64,000 nucleotides of DNA, from NCBI GenBank assembly GCA_008015505.1, contig SSFR01000001.1:1-64000 (forward strand), in the 5' to 3' direction. The notes under the pieces are model-generated. The model had not been told where the DNA came from and ran no database searches. It saw only the letters and a list, made by a program, of their open reading frames with translations. This stretch comes from Pedobacter sp. (GTDB lineage Bacteria > Bacteroidota > Bacteroidia > Sphingobacteriales > Sphingobacteriaceae). The translations under genes were made by a program, and so were the position numbers. Positions 34,370 through 43,503 of this stretch are shown here, in pieces (the stretch's first letter is position 1; each line of letters opens with the position of its first letter).

Positions 34370-35617
34370 TTATTTAAAAGTAATGGCTTGAATAGGTGAT
34401 ATTTTAGCCACAAGTAACGATGGAATAATGAGCACAAGAATACAAATAGATAAAGTTCCCACATTGAGTAGAAATACATCGATCAAATTAAGCTCGATAG
34501 GCACAAACGAAATATAATAAGAAGCTTGGTCTAGTTTTAAAAAATGGGTTTTCTGCTGTAAAATGCTCATACCTAGTCCTAAAATGTTACCTAACAACAA
34601 CCCAACACCAATTAGATAAGCTGCATGATAAAGAAATATTTTTCTGACTTCCCAATTGGAGCTCCCCATAGCCTTTAAGATTCCTATCATATTGGTACGC
34701 TCTAGAATAATAATTAACAAGGCAGAGATCATATTAATAATGGCTACAATCAGCATGAGCGCAAGTATTACCTGCGTATTGACATCGAGCATTGATAACC
34801 ATTGAAAGATAACCGGGAACGACTCCTTGACTGAATATGATTTAATATTGAAATCCAAGTGATCGTAAACCGTACCTGCAATTGCATCCAAGCGATCAAA
34901 ATCTTTGATACGTATTTCATACCCACCAACTTGACTAGGTGCCCAGTTATTTAAACGTCGGATTAGTGCCAAATCACCAATCACATACACCTTATCCATA
35001 TCTTCAACCCCCAAATCAAAGATGCCTACGATAGTAAATTTGCGTTTACGCAAAGGCTCCTGAACGAAATACATTAAAAAATCATCCCCAACACGAAGTC
35101 GCAATTGATTGGCAGTAAATCGGGAAATAATAATCTCGCGTTGTGACCTAGCACTATCCAAAAAATTTATCGGCCGACCGGCGACAAGTATACTTTTAAG
35201 ATAATCAAGATGATATGTTTGGTCTAATCCTTTTAGGATGACACTTTCTACCTCACCATTTGCCTTAATAATGCCAGGTTTCGTAGCGAAGGGCTGTATA
35301 TAAGCAATGCCAGGGAAATGACCAATTGTTTGCTGCCTAAGTGAACTCAGCACAAATGGGGAGGTTTCATAAGACATATTCAAATCCAGCTTAGCAATGC
35401 GGATATCCCCCGCAAAACCCCTAATTTTTTCGCGAATCTCAGATTTGAATCCTTTGACAATTCCAACGGCCAGAATCATCACAGCCAAACCGAGTGTAAT
35501 TCCCAAGATGGCTATACGCACAATCAATTTGGAAAAACTACGCTCAGCGTTAAAAGTGATACGTTTGGCAATAAAGAATGAGAAATTCAAATCTAGAATG
35601 TGTTTTAAACAAAACAA
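34370..35617 (-). CDS. LolC/LolE-type ABC transporter permease
   Basis: A 415-residue MacB/FtsX-family permease resembling LolC/LolE, which extract lipoproteins from the inner membrane for outer-membrane delivery. One N-terminal transmembrane helix (about 28-55) is followed by a large periplasmic domain (about 55-270). Three C-terminal helices follow (about 275-305, 320-350, 380-410). The conserved FtsX core (IINMISALLIIILERTNMIG) is clear. Its ATPase partner (LolD-like) is not adjacent, as is common in Bacteroidota. Convergent with mazG, with 6 bp between ends. Confidence 0.85.
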   Translation of the reverse strand: MFCLKHILDLNFSFFIAKRITFNAERSFSKLIVRIAILGITLGLAVMILAVGIVKGFKSEIREKIRGFAGDIRIAKLDLNMSYETSPFVLSSLRQQTIGHFPGIAYIQPFATKPGIIKANGEVESVILKGLDQTYHLDYLKSILVAGRPINFLDSARSQREIIISRFTANQLRLRVGDDFLMYFVQEPLRKRKFTIVGIFDLGVEDMDKVYVIGDLALIRRLNNWAPSQVGGYEIRIKDFDRLDAIAGTVYDHLDFNIKSYSVKESFPVIFQWLSMLDVNTQVILALMLIVAIINMISALLIIILERTNMIGILKAMGSSNWEVRKIFLYHAAYLIGVGLLLGNILGLGMSILQQKTHFLKLDQASYYISFVPIELNLIDVFLLNVGTLSICILVLIIPSLLVAKISPIQAITFK

Positions 35618-35686
35618 AGATGCGGATTTTTAGGTATTTGGCTACCAACAGATAAGCAAAATGGCCTACGTAATGGAGGTGCACCA

Positions 35687-36480
35687 TTAGAATAGAGATT
35701 CGCTGCTCCTTCCTCTTTTAATAGGCCTTATACCTGGATTCAAACGATCAAGATACTCCGTAGCACGGCTAGAAATAATTTTGAGAGTATATATCCCCGC
35801 AGACTTAAATTCAGGAAACTTACATAGCGCTTCACGAACAAGCCCCTGCGTCCTAAATGCATCATACTCCAGACTTGAGTATTTGTAATCTCGATGGTTA
35901 CACCAATCCTGAAATGCTATATCTTCCGGTGATAGACCAGTGGTATTTTTTTCTGAAATTTTACTCGAGATCTAAACAGATCATAATTATTATCAAACCA
36001 CTGCTTCACCATTTTACCAAACGCGCTATCACCTTTACGTACACATTCAGCATCGCTTCGACTATTGCAATTGTGCCGATCCTGTTTATAGGCTTTATCA
36101 ATAACCCAAGATGGGATCTCACCATGTGTTAATTTCAAAAATTGATGTTTTGAAATAGGATCATCGGAATTCAGTGTGCTCCAATATCCTCGATTTTCAG
36201 ATACCCATTGACAAGTCAACAACCAGTACTGTTCTGTATGTCTTCCTTCATGATATACCGTTTCTGCAATACCCGCAAAAAGTATCCTCCAATTATCCAA
36301 CCAAATATCACGTTGATTAAATATACTTTCACTAGTTCTCAAGCTCAGTAACCACTTAGATGGGAAGAACGCACCGTAAGCACTACCAACAATATTAGAC
36401 ATTTCCATTTTCGGAATTGGAATTCCACATATATTGAAAGTATTACGTAGACATTCGAACACCTTATTAGCTATAAGCAT
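35687..36480 (-). pseudogene. Decayed zincin-like metallopeptidase gene (HEGRH)
   Basis: From the ATG at 36478-36480 a 187-residue frame ends at 35917. Its centre contains AETVYHEGRHTEQYW, an HExxH zinc-binding motif of zincins, followed by many Trp/Tyr residues. After the A7 run at 35946-35952 the original frame ends. Adding one A continues it as NTTGLSPEDIAFQDWCNHRD and on for about 75 more residues to a stop at 35687, giving about 264 residues. I do not recognise the family by name. HExRHxEQ-like motifs occur in some toxin and secretion-associated peptidases. Short upstream reading frames may be its broken N-terminus. Function is unknown. Confidence 0.55.
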
Positions 36481-36749
36481 ATATAATTCACGGAAGCGCT
36501 AACCAAAAAAATATTTTGAGCCTCCTGGAGGTTTTGCAAATAAGCACCACCTATATTTTTCGAAACATAGATGTCAAGCTTGGCTGGCCAAATGAGAGCC
36601 TGAAACCACTCGTCCATTCTTTAACTGATCCAGAACCGGTATAATTGGTTAACATATTGATCGACAATATTAGGATCTGTCATCGAATATCTAGGCCAAC
36701 TCCTATCACTGGGCTTGGTCCAATCCACTGCCCACCCTGAGTACTTCAT
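36471..36749 (-). pseudogene. Short broken reading frames upstream of the zincin-like gene
   Basis: Two short ORFs in one frame are separated by a stop: 42 residues (ATG at 36749, stop at 36621; MKYSGWAVDWTKPSDRSWPR...) and 48 residues (ATG at 36617, stop at 36471; MDEWFQALIWPAKLDIYVSK...). The second overlaps the start of the zincin-like frame by 10 bp. They look like the degraded N-terminal part of that gene, or small independent genes. I recognise neither. Confidence 0.35.
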
Positions 36750-36836
36750 AATTTTCGCATTTTGCGATTCCTGACTCCAATTTAATCATAAACTTTTAAT
36801 GATTAACATACTGACATTTTTCATATTTTCGCCGCC

Positions 36837-37217
36837 GTGAAACAACTACTCGTTTTCCTATTGGCTTTAATGTATTTGTCGACTTCTGCCGGAGTGAGAA
36901 TTGATTTGTTTTACTGTTGTGATAAATTGGATAAAATTTCATTCTTTGAACAAAAAAAATCAGATAAGTGTGCAAGCCCTGCAAAAAAAGGCTGCTGCAA
37001 GCATCAATCGACACTACTGAAAATAAAGGATGAGCAAAAAACCCCCAGTATAGCTCAGTTCGTATTTAAACCTAGTTTTGTTTATCTCATTTATACCTGT
37101 TTTTTTGCGCTTTCATGGGATCTTCCACTGAAACGGGCAATATATAACGCTACTACAAATTCCCCCCACCCCCCACCCCCTTCACGCATTATAGTGCATT
37201 GCGTATATCGTATTTGA
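36837..37217 (+). CDS. HYC_CC_PP-type exported protein of a metal locus
   Basis: A 126-residue protein with a signal peptide (1-19), paired cysteines (Cys27-Cys28, Cys53-Cys54), a lone Cys45 and a late HPPPP (111-115). This arrangement matches the Bacteroidota family named after its HYC, CC and PP motifs (here FYC instead of HYC). It is usually next to heavy-metal TonB receptors, as here (91 bp upstream). Metal binding in the periplasm is likely but inferred. The start is a GTG; no better codon gives the signal peptide. Confidence 0.75.
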   Translation: MKQLLVFLLALMYLSTSAGVRIDLFYCCDKLDKISFFEQKKSDKCASPAKKGCCKHQSTLLKIKDEQKTPSIAQFVFKPSFVYLIYTCFFALSWDLPLKRAIYNATTNSPHPPPPSRIIVHCVYRI

Positions 37218-37307
37218 TAAGTGTTTCAACATTATCTCAGGCACTCTAACCCAATCGTAGACTGGGCGCCTAGCTTTTTTATTATTTAACACTTTCACAA
37301 TCAAAAT

Positions 37308-39653
37308 ATGAATACTGCTACGTATAGGCTACTACTATTTTGGCCTATTATCACCCTATTATTAATAGATAGCCAACACACTTATGCACAGAAAAAAAAC
37401 CTAACATCTGGGCTCATCCAAGTTTGGGGTAATTGCCAACTATGTAAACATCGAATTGAAACCACCTTAACCCAATTAGGAGTAGATCAAAGCGACTGGA
37501 ATATGGAAACCAATCGACTGAAAATAAGCTATGATAGTACCAAGTTATCCATCGAAACGATTCAACGACACCTAGCTTCAGTAGGCCATGATACGGAAGT
37601 ATTTCAGGCTGATGATCAATCTTATGAGAGTTTGCCAGGGTGTTGCCGCTATATCAGACATACAATGTCCAAGGCCGAACCAATAAATAAGACTAGTGCT
37701 AGCCCAATTATAAATGAGAAACAGTTAAACGAGGTACTAATTACCTCAAGAAGACCCTCTACCCATATTTCTTCATCAAGTACCTTCAATATGCTTCATA
37801 TGAGTGCAAAGGAACTCACTAAAGCAGCTTGTTGTAATCTCTCAGAAAGTTTTGAAACGAGTCCATCTGTTGATGTGAATTATGCCGATGCTGTTACAGG
37901 AGTTAAGCAAATTCAACTATTAGGTTTATCAGGTAATTATACCCAAATACTTACGGAAAATGTCCCTGAGATTCGTGGACTGACAGGGAGCTATGGACTT
38001 ACCTTTATCCCCGGGCCATGGATCGAAAGTATACAAATAGTCAAGGGGACGGGCTCAGTAGTCAATGGCTACGAAAGTATCGCCGGACAAATTAATATTG
38101 AAGAGAAAAAGCCAGACAATGGGGAAAAATGGTTTATCAACGGGTATACCAATGAGTTTGGCCGACTAGAAACATCAGTTAACCTAAGCAAGAAACTCGA
38201 TAACCGATGGAGTACAACATTGTTGACACATGCCAATGGCATATTGAACAAAATGGACGAAAATCAGGATAGCTTTTTAGATATACCCTTGGGCCAACAA
38301 TTCAATATGATCAATCGTTGGAAATATGCCAATAACGATGGGTTTTCTACACAGTTTGCTATCAAGATTTTAACAGATAATAGACAGGCAGGCCAAAAAG
38401 ATTTTGAACCATCGAGTGATAAATTTAAAACAAATCAATACGGAATTGGTACTCAAATCCAGCAATATGTACTATCTGGGAAACTAGGTTATGTTTTTCC
38501 ACAGAAAACCTATAAGAGTATTGGCTTGATCTATTCGGCGATGCATTATGATAATCAAGCATATTATGGCTTGAGAACATACAATGCTAAACAAAAATCG
38601 ATTTACGCTAATCTGATTTATCAGTCGATCATTGCTTCAGTCGAACATCAATTTCGAACAGGGATCAGCTTGGTCAGCGATCATTATGATGAAAATTTTT
38701 ACCACCAAAGTTTTCAACGGAAAGAAATTGTACCGGGCTCATTTTTTGAATATACTTATAATCCTGGCACAAAATTTATAGCTGTTGCTGGATTACGTAT
38801 CGACTACCATAATCAGTATCATTGGATAGCTACCCCGCGCCTGAATATTAAATATAATTTTAGACCCGAAACCGCTTTACGATTTTCAATAGGATCTGGA
38901 TTTAGAACAGCTCATATTTTTGCAGAAAACAGTGGGGCAATGGTAAGTTCAAGACAGTATGAAATCAGCCATCCAAGCTTAAATTATGCATATGGCCTCA
39001 ACCCCGAAAAGGCTTGGAATTATGGCCTCAACTTGGCACATAATTTTAACCTTAATAGTAGATCGGGTTCACTGTGCATCGATGCCTACCGTACAATTTT
39101 TACAAATCAAGTGGTAATGGATGTAGAGACTAATCCGCAAAAAATTCTTTTTTATGATCTGAATGGCAGGTCGTTTTCTAACAGCATCCAAGCTGAATTG
39201 AATTATGAGCCCCTGCATAGGTTAGATATTCGTTTGGCTTATCGTTGGCTAGATGTGCAAACCAATTACGGGAGTCGTCTTTTGCAAAAAGCATTAGTTG
39301 CTAAGCATCGAGCTTTTTTAAATCTGGCTTATCAAACCCAAAATCATTGGAAATTTGACTACACCATACAATGGTTTGGCCAGAAAAGATTACCGACAAT
39401 AGCATCCAATTCTGTAAGTAATCTTGTAGAAGGTTATTCCCCTGCATACTTACAACTGATGGCACAGGTCTCCAAACAATTTGGCAAAGCCTTGGAGGTG
39501 TATACAGGTAGTGAGAATCTGACAAACTATCTGCAGCAATATGCGATCATTGGGGCTGACAAACCTTTTGAATCTGGCTTTGATGGATCTCGTATTTGGG
39601 GCCCTATAAATGGACGGATGTTCTACATGGGCTTGAGATATAAAATTAAATGA
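37308..39653 (+). CDS. TonB-dependent receptor with N-terminal heavy-metal domain
   Basis: A 781-residue outer-membrane receptor. A signal peptide (1-27) is followed by a heavy-metal-associated domain with GNCQLC (Cys43, Cys46) where others have MxCxxC. A plug domain (about 145-270) and a 22-strand-type beta-barrel to the C-terminal Lys follow. The usual carboxypeptidase-like repeat before the plug is not obvious. It probably takes up or senses copper or another soft metal in TonB-driven transport. Flanked by the HYC_CC_PP-type gene and a heavy-metal/MauE-like membrane protein, all on the + strand. Confidence 0.87.
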   Translation: MNTATYRLLLFWPIITLLLIDSQHTYAQKKNLTSGLIQVWGNCQLCKHRIETTLTQLGVDQSDWNMETNRLKISYDSTKLSIETIQRHLASVGHDTEVFQADDQSYESLPGCCRYIRHTMSKAEPINKTSASPIINEKQLNEVLITSRRPSTHISSSSTFNMLHMSAKELTKAACCNLSESFETSPSVDVNYADAVTGVKQIQLLGLSGNYTQILTENVPEIRGLTGSYGLTFIPGPWIESIQIVKGTGSVVNGYESIAGQINIEEKKPDNGEKWFINGYTNEFGRLETSVNLSKKLDNRWSTTLLTHANGILNKMDENQDSFLDIPLGQQFNMINRWKYANNDGFSTQFAIKILTDNRQAGQKDFEPSSDKFKTNQYGIGTQIQQYVLSGKLGYVFPQKTYKSIGLIYSAMHYDNQAYYGLRTYNAKQKSIYANLIYQSIIASVEHQFRTGISLVSDHYDENFYHQSFQRKEIVPGSFFEYTYNPGTKFIAVAGLRIDYHNQYHWIATPRLNIKYNFRPETALRFSIGSGFRTAHIFAENSGAMVSSRQYEISHPSLNYAYGLNPEKAWNYGLNLAHNFNLNSRSGSLCIDAYRTIFTNQVVMDVETNPQKILFYDLNGRSFSNSIQAELNYEPLHRLDIRLAYRWLDVQTNYGSRLLQKALVAKHRAFLNLAYQTQNHWKFDYTIQWFGQKRLPTIASNSVSNLVEGYSPAYLQLMAQVSKQFGKALEVYTGSENLTNYLQQYAIIGADKPFESGFDGSRIWGPINGRMFYMGLRYKIK

Positions 39654-39676
39654 GTATCAAATTCATGAAATACACA

Positions 39677-39703
39677 GCCATAAAATAAACCTTAGACCAG
39701 CTC
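39677..39703. repeat. Solo terminus of the miniature element
   Basis: CATAAAATAAACCTTAGACCAGCTC matches the right terminus of copies A and B over most of its length (ATAAAATAAACTTTAGAC then (A/C)(A/G)GCTC). No left end is near. Confidence 0.6.
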
Positions 39704-39738
39704 TCTAATTAATCATTAACAATTTTATTCAAAGTCAA

Positions 39739-40476
39739 ATGACACGTACATATAAAATCACAGGAATGACTTGCACAGGCTGTCAGGCTAAAGTACAACA
39801 TATACTTTCACAAGTTACAGGTGTTAAACAGATAACCATTGATTTAGCAACAAATGAGGCAAATATAACGATGGAGAAAGACCTTTCTATTGAATCCTTT
39901 AAGGATGCATTAAAAACGTATCCAAAATATCAAATTGAAGAAAAAGAAGTACACCATCCTGTACAAAGTATTGCTTGGGAAGAGGATCATCGATCATGGC
40001 TAGCAACTTATCGACCACTTTTGTTGATTGTTGCCTATATCTTTTTCGTCACAATGGTCACTTCACTTTCCGATGGGATACTTAATTCCAAAGCATGGAT
40101 GAATAGCTTTATGGCTGGATTTTTTATTGTGTTTTCCTTTTTCAAACTTTTGAATCTATCTGACTTTGCCATCAGCTATGCCATGTACGATGTGGTGGCA
40201 AAAAAAGTAAAAGGCTATGGTTTTGTTTACCCTTTCATAGAGCTGGGCTTAGGATTAGCCTATCTGATGCACATCAACCCAATATTTACTAACCTAACTA
40301 CGATTGTAGTCATGGGTATTAGTTCGATTGGTGTTATACAAAGCGTAATCAACAAAAGGAAGATCAAATGTGCTTGTTTAGGGGCCGTGTTCAATCTACC
40401 TATGAGCACAATTACAATCATTGAGGATCTAACTATGGTAGTTATGGCTATGATTATGTTAACCATGGGGCATTAA
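39739..40476 (+). CDS. Heavy-metal-associated domain with MauE/DoxX-like membrane part
   Basis: A 245-residue protein. The N-terminal HMA domain (1-70) has GMTCTGC (Cys12, Cys15), a copper-type motif. It is followed by four or five transmembrane segments (about 92-110, 122-140, 163-200, 225-243) like the MauE/DoxX family. Cys211 and Cys213 in IKCACLGAVFNLPMS, near the last helices, may be a second metal or redox site. It probably receives or transfers metal at the inner membrane together with the upstream TonB receptor. The metal is not decided by sequence. Confidence 0.8.
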   Translation: MTRTYKITGMTCTGCQAKVQHILSQVTGVKQITIDLATNEANITMEKDLSIESFKDALKTYPKYQIEEKEVHHPVQSIAWEEDHRSWLATYRPLLLIVAYIFFVTMVTSLSDGILNSKAWMNSFMAGFFIVFSFFKLLNLSDFAISYAMYDVVAKKVKGYGFVYPFIELGLGLAYLMHINPIFTNLTTIVVMGISSIGVIQSVINKRKIKCACLGAVFNLPMSTITIIEDLTMVVMAMIMLTMGH

Positions 40477-40494
40477 TATGCCCCTTAAACTCAA

Positions 40495-40512
40495 GAGCTT
40501 GTTTAAAATTAA
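40495..40512. repeat. Solo terminus of the miniature element
   Basis: GAGCTTGTTTAAAATTAAAC lies 18 bp after the HMA/MauE-like gene. It is a left-type end. Confidence 0.5.
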
Positions 40513-40557
40513 ACCAGAATTATAGATACTTTAGCTTTTAACTTAATTTAGTTCTAC

Positions 40558-41334
40558 ATGAACACATACACATCAAAGAACAAGGGAGAGTCCAATCAAT
40601 TAATTTTTGGAACACGTGCTGTCATAGAAGCAATCAAAGAAGGCAAAGAATTAGCCAATCTATATATTCAACGAGGGCTCAGTGGAGGTACTTTTTTAGA
40701 ATTACGCGACCTATTAAAAAAATACGAAATTAGCTTTCAATCTGTTCCTGCTGAAAAACTTCATCGATTAACTCCTAAAAATCATCAAGGAGTTGTGGCA
40801 TTCATTTCACCAATTACCTATCAAAAAATAACAGACATCATTCCTTCAATTTATGAGAAAGGAGAAATCCCACTGATTTTAGTACTCGACGGCATTACCG
40901 ATGTCCGGAATCTGGGTGCTATTGCGCGAACAGCTGTGTGTTCAGGTGTACACGCCCTTGTCGTGCCTACAAAAGGCTCTGCTCAAGTTAATCCAGATGC
41001 CATTAAAACCTCCGCAGGAGCACTTTTTAAAATCCCGGTTTGCAGGCATGAGAACCTCCTACACACAACCAAATTTCTACAGGAATCCGGCCTACAACTT
41101 ATCGCCTGTACAGAAAAAGCTAAAAATGATCTTTACCAATTAGATTACACCATTCCAACAGCCATTATTATGGGTTCTGAAGAGGATGGCATTTCCCCAA
41201 CACTCATTCGTACAGCCGATCATTTAGCCAAAATCCCGATTTTCGGAGCACTTGACTCACTCAATGTATCCGTATCTGCTGGGATTATTCTCTATGAGGC
41301 CGTACGTCAGCGAATGCCCATAGAGCTTGTTTAA
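40558..41334 (+). CDS. rlmB: 23S rRNA 2'-O-methyltransferase (RlmB-like)
   Basis: A 258-residue SpoU methyltransferase, probably methylating G2251 of 23S rRNA as RlmB does. The N-terminal substrate-binding domain (1-80) has QLIFGTRAVIEAI. The knotted domain has VLDGITDVRNLGAIARTAVC, IMGSEEDGIS and LDSLNVSVSAGIILYEA. The last residues E-L-V-stop are coded by the first bases of a solo repeat end (41323), so the C-terminus has been shaped by the repeat. It differs from the SpoU enzyme at 747-1493. Confidence 0.9.
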   Translation: MNTYTSKNKGESNQLIFGTRAVIEAIKEGKELANLYIQRGLSGGTFLELRDLLKKYEISFQSVPAEKLHRLTPKNHQGVVAFISPITYQKITDIIPSIYEKGEIPLILVLDGITDVRNLGAIARTAVCSGVHALVVPTKGSAQVNPDAIKTSAGALFKIPVCRHENLLHTTKFLQESGLQLIACTEKAKNDLYQLDYTIPTAIIMGSEEDGISPTLIRTADHLAKIPIFGALDSLNVSVSAGIILYEAVRQRMPIELV

Positions 41335-41339
41335 AGCTC
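41323..41339. repeat. Solo terminus of the miniature element at the rlmB stop
   Basis: GAGCTTGTTTAAAGCTC matches the element end and is itself a short palindrome (GAGCTT...AAGCTC). It supplies the final codons GAG CTT GTT TAA of rlmB and separates that gene from the convergent manC. Confidence 0.6.
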
Positions 41340-41340
41340 A

Positions 41341-42423
41341 TTAAATAAGACTTGTTCCAAAGCGCTGTTTCACATCAGATACAACTTGTTTAACATGCTG
41401 CTCCTGGTCACGTGGAAAGATTAGTAAAGTATTATTATCTTCTACCACAATGTAATTATGCAATCCCTGCAAGATAACTAGTTTATCTTGGGGCATTTTG
41501 ACCAAGCAATTTGAAGAATCATACAAGACCACTTTTTCGGAAGGGATAAGCACATTTCTAGCAACATCCTTATCTGAAAGCTCATAAATAGAGGCCCAAG
41601 TCCCTAAGTCAGACCAACCAAACTCTGCGGGCAAAACATACACATTATCTGCTTTTTCCATAATCCCGTAATCAATCGAGATATTGGTACATTGGGAATA
41701 AGCCCGCTGTATAAACTTATGCTCTTCAGGGGTATTATAGCTGGCCTCTCCTTCTTTAAATATCTCATTGATATCCGGCAAATGGGTCTCAAAAGCATGT
41801 AAAATAGTTTCAGCCGACCAAATAAAAATACCGGCATTCCATAAGAAATCGCCACTTTGAACAAAACTTTGAGCAATTTCAAGATTAGGCTTCTCTGTGA
41901 ATGTCTTTACCTTGAAAAATAAATCATCCATCTTTTGAGTGCTATATTGAATATATCCGTATCCAGTGTCCGGGCGAGAAGGCTTAATCCCTAGCGTAAT
42001 AAGGCAATCTTTTTTGGCAGCTGTTTCCAAGGATTGCTTAATACAAGCCAAAAAAGCATCTGTATCTACAATCAAGTGATCTGACGGTGTTACGACAATT
42101 GAAGCATTGGAATTAATACGCTTGATCTTACTGGCCCCATAAGCAATACAAGGAGCCGTATTACGCATAATGGGTTCACATAAGATTTGTTGGTCACTAA
42201 GATCTGCCAGCTGCTGTTTGACTAGCTCTTTATATAATTCATTTGTGACAATGAATATATTTTCTTTAGGCAATAGCTTAGCAAAACGATCATAAGTATG
42301 CTGAATTAAGGTTTTCCCCGTACCTAAAATATCAATAAACTGCTTGGGCTTCGACGTGCGACTGATGGGCCAAAACCGGCTACCAACACCACCTGCCATA
42401 ATAAGTGCATAAAAATCCTTCAT
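41341..42423 (-). CDS. manC: Mannose-1-phosphate guanylyltransferase
   Basis: A 360-residue nucleotidyltransferase that makes GDP-mannose from GTP and mannose-1-phosphate. The nucleotide-binding loop is IMAGGVGSRFWPISRTSKPKQF (shown in part), and the FTEKP motif (KTFTEKPNLE) is present. The C-terminal phosphomannose isomerase domain of longer ManC proteins is absent; this is the single-domain form. It is 18 bp downstream of the KdsD-like gene on the same strand, consistent with an envelope polysaccharide operon. Confidence 0.92.
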   Translation of the reverse strand: MKDFYALIMAGGVGSRFWPISRTSKPKQFIDILGTGKTLIQHTYDRFAKLLPKENIFIVTNELYKELVKQQLADLSDQQILCEPIMRNTAPCIAYGASKIKRINSNASIVVTPSDHLIVDTDAFLACIKQSLETAAKKDCLITLGIKPSRPDTGYGYIQYSTQKMDDLFFKVKTFTEKPNLEIAQSFVQSGDFLWNAGIFIWSAETILHAFETHLPDINEIFKEGEASYNTPEEHKFIQRAYSQCTNISIDYGIMEKADNVYVLPAEFGWSDLGTWASIYELSDKDVARNVLIPSEKVVLYDSSNCLVKMPQDKLVILQGLHNYIVVEDNNTLLIFPRDQEQHVKQVVSDVKQRFGTSLI

Positions 42424-42441
42424 ATTAAATACTAAAACTGA

Positions 42442-43410
42442 TTATATAATTCCTTCTTTGAGTAGATCATGAAGGTGAACAATACCCTCATACTGGCCAT
42501 CTGGCGCCAACACAATGATTTGCGTAATATTATTTTCACGCAAAGCTTCCAATGCATTAACTGCTAATTCATCCTTACCAATGCATTTGGGAGAACTACT
42601 CATAATATCCGAAGCCTTTAATCCTCCAATATGTGTATATTTTTCAAGCATTCTCCGCACATCGCCATCGGTGATAATACCTACAATACTAGCACCATCT
42701 ATCACGACTACAGCCCCAAGCCTGTTTTTCGTAATCTCGATCAGAACATCTCGAATTGGTGTATTTGGCCCTACCTGAGGCTTTTCATGATTTGCTGATA
42801 AATCGCCTACCTTCAAATACAAACGTTTACCTAAAGATCCTCCAGGATGATATCTGGCAAAATCAGCTCGACTGAATGCCCTACTTTCTAGCAAGCAAAT
42901 GGCTAATGCATCGCCCATAGCTAGTTGTGCAGTAGTACTGGTTGTGGGGGCTAGGTTATGGGGGCAGGCTTCTGAAACAACACTGGTATCCAAGACAAAA
43001 TCTGCTTGCCTCGCTAAGAATGACTGCATATCGCCAACCATTCCAACCAAGGCATTCCCCGCTTGCTTTAGGAGTGGAGTAAGCACCTTTATTTCAGGCG
43101 TATTACCGCTTTTGGAGATGCAAATGATCAAATCATCATGCTGAATCATCCCCAAATCGCCATGTATGGCATCAGCAGCATGCATAAATAGTGAAGGAGT
43201 TCCCGTAGAGTTAAATGTTGCCGCTATTTTTTGAGCAATGATGGCACTCTTTCCAACCCCTGTAACAACCACCCGCCCTGATAAGGATAAAATTAAATGA
43301 ACGATTTTCGGAAATATATCGTTAACTCGATTGCACAGATCCTGAATCCCCTCTGCTTCCATGCGAAGTGTTTTCTGAGCTATCTGGCAGATTTCGAAGT
43401 CAGTTTTCAA
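42442..43410 (-). CDS. kdsD: Arabinose-5-phosphate isomerase KdsD/KpsF
   Basis: A 322-residue isomerase making arabinose-5-phosphate for Kdo synthesis. The SIS domain (1-200) has VVTGVGKSAIIAQKIAATFNS, ADAIHGDLGMI and ICISKSGNTPEI. Two CBS domains (about 210-322) end the protein, as in KdsD/GutQ. kdsA, the next step in Kdo synthesis, is at 45690, about 2.3 kb away on the other strand. The start is 93 bp from the divergent recQ. Confidence 0.93.
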   Translation of the reverse strand: MKTDFEICQIAQKTLRMEAEGIQDLCNRVNDIFPKIVHLILSLSGRVVVTGVGKSAIIAQKIAATFNSTGTPSLFMHAADAIHGDLGMIQHDDLIICISKSGNTPEIKVLTPLLKQAGNALVGMVGDMQSFLARQADFVLDTSVVSEACPHNLAPTTSTTAQLAMGDALAICLLESRAFSRADFARYHPGGSLGKRLYLKVGDLSANHEKPQVGPNTPIRDVLIEITKNRLGAVVVIDGASIVGIITDGDVRRMLEKYTHIGGLKASDIMSSSPKCIGKDELAVNALEALRENNITQIIVLAPDGQYEGIVHLHDLLKEGII

Positions 43411-43503
43411 GAAAGAAATAATTTTAAGTTTAGAATTACGCCAAAAATACGTTATTTTCGAGCTATATATTCAGTTTTTCTCCCCCTATTTTCATGACTA
43501 TCA

